From an uncultured Actinomyces sp. (GTDB lineage Bacteria > Actinomycetota > Actinomycetes > Actinomycetales > Actinomycetaceae), in NCBI GenBank assembly GCA_938030835.1, contig CALHID010000294.1, positions 1 to 11,708 on the forward strand: 11,708 nucleotides of DNA, given 5' to 3'. A program made the position numbers and the translations under genes. Of this stretch, positions 6,938 through 11,708 are shown piece after piece. Within the stretch, counting starts at the first letter, position 1. Each line of letters begins with the position of its first letter. The notes below the pieces were generated by a model. It was not told the DNA's origin, did not search any database, and saw nothing but the letters and a program-made list of their open reading frames with translations.

Positions 6938-7858
6938 CTAGGAACACAGTCCGCCGATGATTTCTGGAAGAGCACGGGCAATGTCAATAGCTTGAATGGG
7001 ATGTGCTTGGCCTTCCGAACTGACGCTTGCCCGAAGAGCCGCTTGGGCATGCACCCACGCTCCAAGGCTCGCAAGGCTTGCGCATTCGGCCTCGGAAATC
7101 GACGGGATCCCCTGACGGCGCTCAGCTCGCGCCTGGAACCCCGCGGCGATCCCCGCGAGCGTCCCGGCAAGCACGTCACCACTACCAGCGACCCCAGCCC
7201 AGGGGGTTTCTTGAGGAATCGAGATGATTTCTTGCGTTCGATTCCCCTGATCGTGACGGAGATACGAGCACAAAGTTGTCGAGCTTTTCAGAAGGATAAT
7301 GGCGCCCGTGAGCGAGGCGAGTTCCTTGGCAGAAGCAGCAGGGGCAGCATCAACATCTGCACGGGAAAGCGGATGGCCGAACTGAGTGAGAAGACGCGCA
7401 GCCTCGCCGTGATGAGGGGTCAGGATTGTTCGCGAAAGGGAACGCGAATGCGCATCCGCGTAGTCGACGAGGCTTCTGACCAAGTCAAGCGCACCTGCAT
7501 CGATCACCAGAGGAAGCTTGGAGTCGATACAAAATTGCGCAAGCTCACGACAATCCTCGTAGCGCTCATTCGTACACCCCGGACCAATCACTCCACCTTG
7601 GATACGACCACCTACGGTGACGACACCGGGAGCGTAGTGAAGAACAAGATCTTCTACGCGGCGAGTCGAATTCAGGCGAACCATGCCCACACCGGTGTTC
7701 GAAGCGGCAAAGGTTGTTAGCAGTCCAGCCCCCGGGTAGGCGTCAGATCCCGCGACAACTCCGACGACGCCTCGGCGGTATTTATCTTCATCAGCGGAAG
7801 GCGCAAAAAGGAACTCGCGCGCACTTTGGGGATCGAAGAGAGGGATCTGCTCAGCCAT
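6938..7858 (-). CDS. nnrD: ADP-dependent (S)-NAD(P)H-hydrate dehydratase
   Basis: NnrD restores NADH or NADPH from its hydrated, damaged form using ADP. This is a stand-alone ribokinase-like domain of 306 residues. Motifs include GSDAYPGAG (37-45), GPGCTNERY (92-100), VIDAGAL (118-124), LTPHHGE (146-152) and GVAGSGDVLAG (222-232), where D228 is the expected catalytic aspartate. Many actinobacteria fuse this domain to the NnrE epimerase (YjeF N-terminal domain). Here the protein begins directly with the dehydratase domain, and no epimerase is encoded in the window. It lies 25 bases upstream of alr on the same strand. The ATG at 7858 has no clear ribosome-binding site beyond GGGC. Confidence 0.9.
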   Translation of the reverse strand: MAEQIPLFDPQSAREFLFAPSADEDKYRRGVVGVVAGSDAYPGAGLLTTFAASNTGVGMVRLNSTRRVEDLVLHYAPGVVTVGGRIQGGVIGPGCTNERYEDCRELAQFCIDSKLPLVIDAGALDLVRSLVDYADAHSRSLSRTILTPHHGEAARLLTQFGHPLSRADVDAAPAASAKELASLTGAIILLKSSTTLCSYLRHDQGNRTQEIISIPQETPWAGVAGSGDVLAGTLAGIAAGFQARAERRQGIPSISEAECASLASLGAWVHAQAALRASVSSEGQAHPIQAIDIARALPEIIGGLCS

Positions 7859-7907
7859 ATGCCCATTGTTTCACGTGTTAAACGGGAACATCCGACACGA
7901 GCGAGGT
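7859..7907. promoter_or_regulatory. Short gap with parS-like palindrome upstream of nnrD
   Basis: This 49-base gap separates the transporter stop from the nnrD ATG. Plus-strand bases 7867-7882 read TGTTTCACGTGTTAAA. This matches the parS consensus TGTTTCACGTGAAACA at 13 of 16 positions, including eleven in a row with the CACGTG core. It could be a degenerate ParB site, an E-box-like operator for nnrD, or chance. No terminator hairpin is visible, so transcription may run from the transporter into nnrD. Confidence 0.35.
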
Positions 7908-8801
7908 CTAGCTGAATGAGCGAGCAACACCCACCATGATGACGCCGATGACCATGATGGGTACGCCAATGATGGTCCAGCGCATCTCACGACGCGTGCG
8001 CGTCTCGTGGAGGATCAAGATTCCGCCGAAAGTCTGAATAATGACGCCCATCTGCGACAGAGGGAAGGCAACTGCGACGCCAAGAAGTGAGGAGGAAACC
8101 TGGGTCAGCAAAATCGCCGCTCCCCACATCATGCCGGGGATAAGTTGGCGAAGAGTGAGCAAGCTCCAGCGATTGTCTTCCTTGCCCAGTTGAGGCGAGA
8201 GCGCGGGGATCGTTGCGATGAGGCCAACAAGGAAGTAACCGGCCGATTGGGGAAGGATCACGGAGCGTCCGTCCAAGCCGAAGCCTTGAACAATCAGGAG
8301 GTAGGCGACAAGGCAGGCGGTTGAGATAACCAGAAGTATTGTTCCGCGCTTCCAGTCAACGTTTTCGGCGGCGGCCTCCTGAGTTTTTTCAGTCTTGGAG
8401 ATGAAGACGACGCCCAGGGTGAGAAGCGCGATAGAGCTCAGTGCAAAGACAAGCGCAAGGCCATGGTTCATCTCACCGAAGAGAATGATCCCACCCAGAC
8501 ACATGAAGATAATCTGGCCTGCAGTCGTCAGCGGCATGGTGCGTGAGACACCGAGGACCTTCAGACAAAGAATTTGGAGATACTGCCCGAATCCTAGGAT
8601 CAAGCCTGAGAGGAAGGAAATGAGCAGTGTCTTGGTTGTCCAATGAACATCGATGAAGGGGGTTGCCAGAGCTGAGAAGAGGAAAGCACCTCCCAAAGTT
8701 CCCAGGGTCTTTTGTCGATCATCGCCACCCTGAGCAACAAGGACGATGGACATGAATCCGAGGAACAGGGCCGGGAGCAAAGCAACGAAGTAGTCGATCA
8801 C
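7908..8801 (-). CDS. glcU: GRP-family sugar uptake protein (GlcU-like)
   Basis: This 297-residue integral membrane protein has about ten hydrophobic helices and resembles the glucose/ribose porter (GRP) family of the drug/metabolite transporter superfamily, closest in pattern to Bacillus GlcU, a proton-coupled glucose uptake protein. Family-like segments are LLPALFLG at the N-terminus, QKTLGTLGGAFLFS, LGVSRTMPLTTAGQ, GRSVILPQSAG and the C-terminal FPLSQMGVIIQTFGGILILHE. An open frame begins at a TTG at 8840 (13 residues more). I prefer the GTG at 8801-8799, which places MIDYFVALLPALFLG exactly where family members start, with a GAAAGTGAG purine run upstream. The true sugar is unknown; glucose is inferred from family. 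It is divergent from coaA and may be co-transcribed with nnrD. Confidence 0.82.
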   Translation of the reverse strand: MIDYFVALLPALFLGFMSIVLVAQGGDDRQKTLGTLGGAFLFSALATPFIDVHWTTKTLLISFLSGLILGFGQYLQILCLKVLGVSRTMPLTTAGQIIFMCLGGIILFGEMNHGLALVFALSSIALLTLGVVFISKTEKTQEAAAENVDWKRGTILLVISTACLVAYLLIVQGFGLDGRSVILPQSAGYFLVGLIATIPALSPQLGKEDNRWSLLTLRQLIPGMMWGAAILLTQVSSSLLGVAVAFPLSQMGVIIQTFGGILILHETRTRREMRWTIIGVPIMVIGVIMVGVARSFS

Positions 8802-8982
8802 GACATACTCACTTTCTGGTGCGTCAATAGGGGCAACCAAGGAATGATGTTTTCAGGCTAGTGGACAACCAAGCAAATAAAAGGGGCAAGATCCCTATCT
8901 GGGCTGCGCGATAGGTAACACTTTTGCAGAATAAGGATCATTAATTGGCTTAAGCTCCCACGGGCTTGCCACAATATTGACT
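8802..8982. promoter_or_regulatory. Divergent intergenic region between the transporter and coaA
   Basis: The roughly 180 bases between these divergent starts must carry promoters for both genes. A short inverted repeat, CCTATC (8894-8899) and GATAGG (8910-8915) around 10 bases, could be an operator. For coaA, TTAAGC (8950-8955) and CAATAT (8972-8977) at 16-base spacing form a weak -35/-10 pair that would put the start of transcription at about the GTG. I found no convincing pair for the transporter. No small gene is apparent. Confidence 0.35.
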
Positions 8983-9933
8983 GTGAGCGACAGCACCACT
9001 TCCGAAGATTCTCCCTTCGACTTCTATTCGCGTGCCCAGTGGGACAAACTGGCAGACCGCACTCCCCTCCCCCTCACGCATTCTGATTTGGCACGCCTAG
9101 CAACCCTTGGCGATCCCATCGATATTGCCGAGGTCGATGCGATCTATCGCCCTTTGACCGCGCTTCTCCAGCTCTACGTTGAGGGACATCGACGCGTCGA
9201 GCAGGAGCGCTCACGTTTCCTCATGCGCCCGTGCCGCACTCATGTTCCTTTCATCATCGGTATCGGTGGCTCAGTTGCGGTGGGCAAATCAACCGTTTCA
9301 CGCCTTCTTCGTTTCTTGCTCTCACGCTGGGAGAAAACCCAACGAGTTGACCTGATCACCACGGACGGTTTCCTTTTCCCCAACGCAGTGCTCCGTTCCA
9401 AAGGCTTGCTCGGGCGAAAAGGTTTTCCCGAATCCTACGACCGCCCCGCACTCATTTCCTTTCTCTCGGCAGTAAAGTCAGGGAAGCGTCATGTCCAAGC
9501 ACCCGTCTATTCGCATGTCGTTTATGACATCGTCGAAGGCGAAAGTGTTGTCGTTGATTGCCCCGACATCCTGATTGTTGAAGGACTCAATGTCCTTCAA
9601 CCTCCCAAATGGGGTCCCGGAGTGATGCCGGTGGCTGTCTCCGACTTCTTCGATTTCAGCATTTACGTTGATGCTTCACCAGACAACATCGAGCAGTGGT
9701 ACGTGGACCGTTTCCTTGCGCTGCGCCAAACCGCATTCACTCGTGAAGATTCCTTCTTCCGCACCTACGCTTCGCTGACCGATGCTCAGGCCGAGGCCAC
9801 GGCTCGCTCGATTTGGGAAGAAATCAACCTCCCAAATCTCTTAGAGAACATTGCCCCAACCCGCGAGCGCGCAACGATGGTCTTTACGAAGGGCTCAGAC
9901 CACCGCGTCGAATCGCTCAGGCTTAGAAGGTGA
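8983..9933 (+). CDS. coaA: Type I pantothenate kinase
   Basis: CoaA phosphorylates pantothenate with ATP, the first and usually regulated step of coenzyme A synthesis. The 316-residue protein follows the prokaryotic type I enzyme end to end. It shows GGSVAVGKST (Walker A, 95-104), then TTDGFLFPN, GFPESYDRPAL, APVYSHVVYDIV, ILIVEGLNVLQPPKWG, DFFDFSIYVDA, QWYVDRFL and a C-terminal NLLENIAPTRERATMVFTKG...VESLRLRR. Length is normal. I chose the GTG at 8983; an in-frame TTG six bases upstream (8977) is the alternative. Neither has a ribosome-binding site, and a possible -10 lies just upstream, so a leaderless message is possible. Its 3' end overlaps the convergent fucosidase gene by 11 bases. Confidence 0.95.
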   Translation: MSDSTTSEDSPFDFYSRAQWDKLADRTPLPLTHSDLARLATLGDPIDIAEVDAIYRPLTALLQLYVEGHRRVEQERSRFLMRPCRTHVPFIIGIGGSVAVGKSTVSRLLRFLLSRWEKTQRVDLITTDGFLFPNAVLRSKGLLGRKGFPESYDRPALISFLSAVKSGKRHVQAPVYSHVVYDIVEGESVVVDCPDILIVEGLNVLQPPKWGPGVMPVAVSDFFDFSIYVDASPDNIEQWYVDRFLALRQTAFTREDSFFRTYASLTDAQAEATARSIWEEINLPNLLENIAPTRERATMVFTKGSDHRVESLRLRR

Positions 9934-11356
9934 CCTCGAGTCCGATTGCGTAGCGCAGATCGATCTGTGGGATCACGAGGCGTGATGAGCCTTCACGATT
10001 CTCAACGATGACGGGTTCGGCGCTTCCAAGGATTCTCGCCTGGGAAACTCTCCCGGGAACCTCAAGCCACGTTGACGCAAGGCCAGAAGGGCTAAAAGTC
10101 GCCTCTTCAAGGGAAAGCTCTGCGGCCTCGTCAGCGGGCGCAGCCGGGGGCATCCCAAAGAAGAAGACCCGCTGGTCATCATCCTTGGACTGCGTCGCGT
10201 ACCACGACCATCCTTCTTCTCCCGACACCTGGTCGATGTCCGTCCACGGACGAGTTGAGTAGATCCCCTCGCCGTTGACGTCCAAGAACCTACCAAGCTC
10301 CTCGAGGCCTCGCTTGATCCAGCTCGACATGCGTCCTTGGGCATCGGGGCCGATCCCGATCAAGTAGTTGCCGCCTCGAGACACAATCGCCAAAAGATTG
10401 GAGATGATATGGCGCATGGGCTTGATCGGTTCCTCGGGGCGCATCGAACACCACCCGCGAGTCATGGTGATGCATGATTCCCAGGGATAGAGTCGGATAT
10501 CCTCGGGGACCTCCTGCTCGGGAGTTCGGTAGTTCTCGTTCGCCCCGTGGACCTCGCGATCCACGACCAAAATATCGGGTTGGAGCTCGCGAGCATGCTC
10601 GGCTATCTGATCAATATCGATCGGCTCATCGGGTTCGCGAACCCATCCTGCATCGAGCCACAGCACATTGACCTTGCCGTAGTTGCGCAGGAGCTCATCG
10701 ATCTGATTGTGGGTGTAGCGAACGAAGGAGTCCCACTTTGCAGGGTGCGTCTCGATATCGAAGTTGTGATAGCGGTCAGTGATCGTGCGTGCGCGATCCC
10801 AATATCCCGGATGATTCCAATCCGCCTTCGAGAAATAAACGCCTGTCTCCATGTTGTGTGCACGGAAGGCATCGAACATCTCGCGGACAATATCGCGTCC
10901 CAGCCCCGCTTCTTCACTGGTCGACTTAAAGTTCGAGAAATCGGTGTCGTACATGGCGTAGCCATCGTGGTGCTTTGTCGTAAAGACCAGATAGCGCATT
11001 CCCGCCTTTGCGCACGCTGATGCCCATTCCTCGGCGTTAAAGTCTTCTCCAGTGAAGCTGCGAGCCTGATCGCAATACCAGGAGTGGTATTCCTCGTCGC
11101 TCCCCGTCCAATCTTCAGGCGGATCTGTGAAGCCACCCAAACGCTGGCGGTGCAGTGACCACGAACCATCCTGTCCAATGTGAGAGAAGATTCCCCAGTG
11201 GATGATGACACCGACCTTATGGTCCCTCCACTTTTCTAGGGCGGCGAGGGTACGCGGGTCTGAGGGCCAAATATATCCGGGATCTGGATATTGACGCAGA
11301 GCACCTGCGGCCTCTAGCGCGTCGGGGGCAAAATCTTCACTCAGTTCGTCACTCAT
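9923..11356 (-). CDS. Alpha-L-fucosidase, glycoside hydrolase family GH29
   Basis: This 477-residue retaining glycosidase would remove terminal alpha-L-fucose from glycans. The catalytic (beta/alpha)8 domain covers about residues 36-360, with KVGVIIHWGIFSHIGQ (47-62), FTTKHHDGYAMYDT (125-138) and VLWLDAGW (231-238), where D235 sits at the GH29 nucleophile position. PWESCITMTRGW (291-302) and SRGGNYLIGIGPDAQG (326-341) are also typical. Residues from about 365 form a beta-rich C-terminal domain. No signal peptide or membrane segment is seen, so it probably acts in the cytoplasm on imported oligosaccharides. The ATG follows the sugar-ABC permease stop by 18 bases with AAGG upstream, suggesting one operon. 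The acid/base residue and linkage preference cannot be assigned from sequence alone. Confidence 0.9.
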   Translation of the reverse strand: MSDELSEDFAPDALEAAGALRQYPDPGYIWPSDPRTLAALEKWRDHKVGVIIHWGIFSHIGQDGSWSLHRQRLGGFTDPPEDWTGSDEEYHSWYCDQARSFTGEDFNAEEWASACAKAGMRYLVFTTKHHDGYAMYDTDFSNFKSTSEEAGLGRDIVREMFDAFRAHNMETGVYFSKADWNHPGYWDRARTITDRYHNFDIETHPAKWDSFVRYTHNQIDELLRNYGKVNVLWLDAGWVREPDEPIDIDQIAEHARELQPDILVVDREVHGANENYRTPEQEVPEDIRLYPWESCITMTRGWCSMRPEEPIKPMRHIISNLLAIVSRGGNYLIGIGPDAQGRMSSWIKRGLEELGRFLDVNGEGIYSTRPWTDIDQVSGEEGWSWYATQSKDDDQRVFFFGMPPAAPADEAAELSLEEATFSPSGLASTWLEVPGRVSQARILGSAEPVIVENREGSSRLVIPQIDLRYAIGLEVTF

Positions 11357-11374
11357 GAGTTATGCCTTAAAGGT

Positions 11375-11708
11375 CTAGAACTTCAAACCGCCGTCTTCAA
11401 TCCCGCGGAAGAAGTACTTCTGCGAGAAAGCAAAGACTAGGACAACCGGAACCAATGCCACAACAGCACCAGCCAAGACCAATTGGTACGTCGTTCCCTG
11501 AGCGGAATTTTGAATTGCCGTCAGTTCAAGCATCAAGGTGTGCTTATCGTTATCGACCAGCATGAGCAGCGGGAAGAGGAAGTCAGACCAGGCGCCGATG
11601 AAGGACGTCAGACCAACAACCGTGAGAGTTCCACGCACCTGAGGGAGGAAAATCCTCCAGAAACGCGACCATTCACCCGCACCGTCAATCAGTGCTGCGT
11701 CTTCAATT
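11375..11708 (-). CDS. Carbohydrate ABC transporter permease, MalG-like, C-terminal part (cut by window edge)
   Basis: About 111 C-terminal residues of an inner-membrane permease are visible; the gene continues past the right edge. The segment starts with IEDAALIDGAGEWSRFWRIFLPQV, an EAA-type loop (E-x-AA-x-x-x-G followed by I-x-LP) that contacts the ATPase in binding-protein-dependent importers. It is followed by TVVGLTSFIGAWSDFLFPL, a second hydrophobic helix at LVLAGAVVALVPVVLVFAF and the typical MalG-like ending QKYFFRGIEDGGLKF. The spacing to the fucosidase makes this the upstream gene of the same operon. The partner permease and solute-binding protein are expected beyond the window. Substrate is unknown; a fucosylated oligosaccharide is inferred from the neighbour. 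Confidence 0.9.
   Translation of the reverse strand, partial: IEDAALIDGAGEWSRFWRIFLPQVRGTLTVVGLTSFIGAWSDFLFPLLMLVDNDKHTLMLELTAIQNSAQGTTYQLVLAGAVVALVPVVLVFAFSQKYFFRGIEDGGLKF

Noticed and set aside
6788..7720. A 310-codon plus-strand open frame opposite nnrD and the 5' end of alr
   Set aside because: nnrD has all family motifs on the other strand; this frame shows no domain and is rich in rare-type Arg and Ser residues typical of an antisense shadow.
8802..8840. TTG start at 8840 for the GlcU-like transporter
   Set aside because: No ribosome-binding site is visible there, and the GTG at 8801 aligns with the usual family N-terminus; the longer form remains possible.
8894..8915. CCTATC/GATAGG inverted repeat as an intrinsic terminator
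   Set aside because: The 6-bp stem with a 10-base loop has no T-tract on either side and lies between divergent starts, where a terminator is not expected; it is kept only as a possible operator.
1..11708. Search for CRISPR arrays, tRNA or rRNA genes, toxin-antitoxin pairs, defence systems and riboswitches
   Set aside because: No regularly spaced repeats, no tRNA-like cloverleaf with CCA-proximal stem, and no characteristic genes were seen. Gaps are short and most of the window is explained by core metabolic genes.

Overview
The window looks like chromosomal DNA of a facultative, host-associated actinobacterium, most plausibly an Actinomyces/Schaalia-like member of the Actinomycetaceae. This rests on moderately GC-rich DNA, many GTG starts with 4-base stop/start overlaps, a three-gene sdhCAB operon with a five-helix b558-type membrane anchor, and the alr-tsaE-tsaB-rimI gene order usual in Actinomycetota. 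Genus is inference; there is no rRNA or other marker here.

Layout. (1) 1-176: the right end of an ISL3-family insertion sequence, with the transposase C-terminus and a terminal inverted repeat, abutting the terminator of the next operon. (2) 229-3665, minus strand: sdhC-sdhA-sdhB, a complete succinate:quinone oxidoreductase (or fumarate reductase), with a strong terminator hairpin at 183-210. (3) 3666-3872: AT-rich intergenic region holding a terminator-like hairpin and the probable sdh promoter. (4) 3873-7858, minus strand: a tightly packed housekeeping operon nnrD-alr-tsaE-tsaB-rimI, covering repair of damaged NAD(P)H, D-alanine for the cell wall, two t6A tRNA-modification proteins, and ribosomal protein S18 acetylation. 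tsaD, often the next gene, is not here. (5) 7908-8801, minus strand: a GlcU-like sugar uptake protein; the 49-base gap before nnrD holds a near match to the ParB site parS. (6) 8983-9933, plus strand: coaA, pantothenate kinase, divergent from the transporter. (7) 9923-11708, minus strand: a cytoplasmic GH29 alpha-L-fucosidase following the 3' end of a sugar ABC-transporter permease, i.e. the end of a glycan import and degradation operon that continues beyond the window.

Most of the window is ordinary core metabolism. I see no tRNA, rRNA, CRISPR array, phage, toxin-antitoxin or defence locus and no strong case for an undescribed system. The points most worth checking are the insertion-sequence junction at the sdh terminator, the parS-like site, and the putative fucosylated-glycan locus at the right edge.
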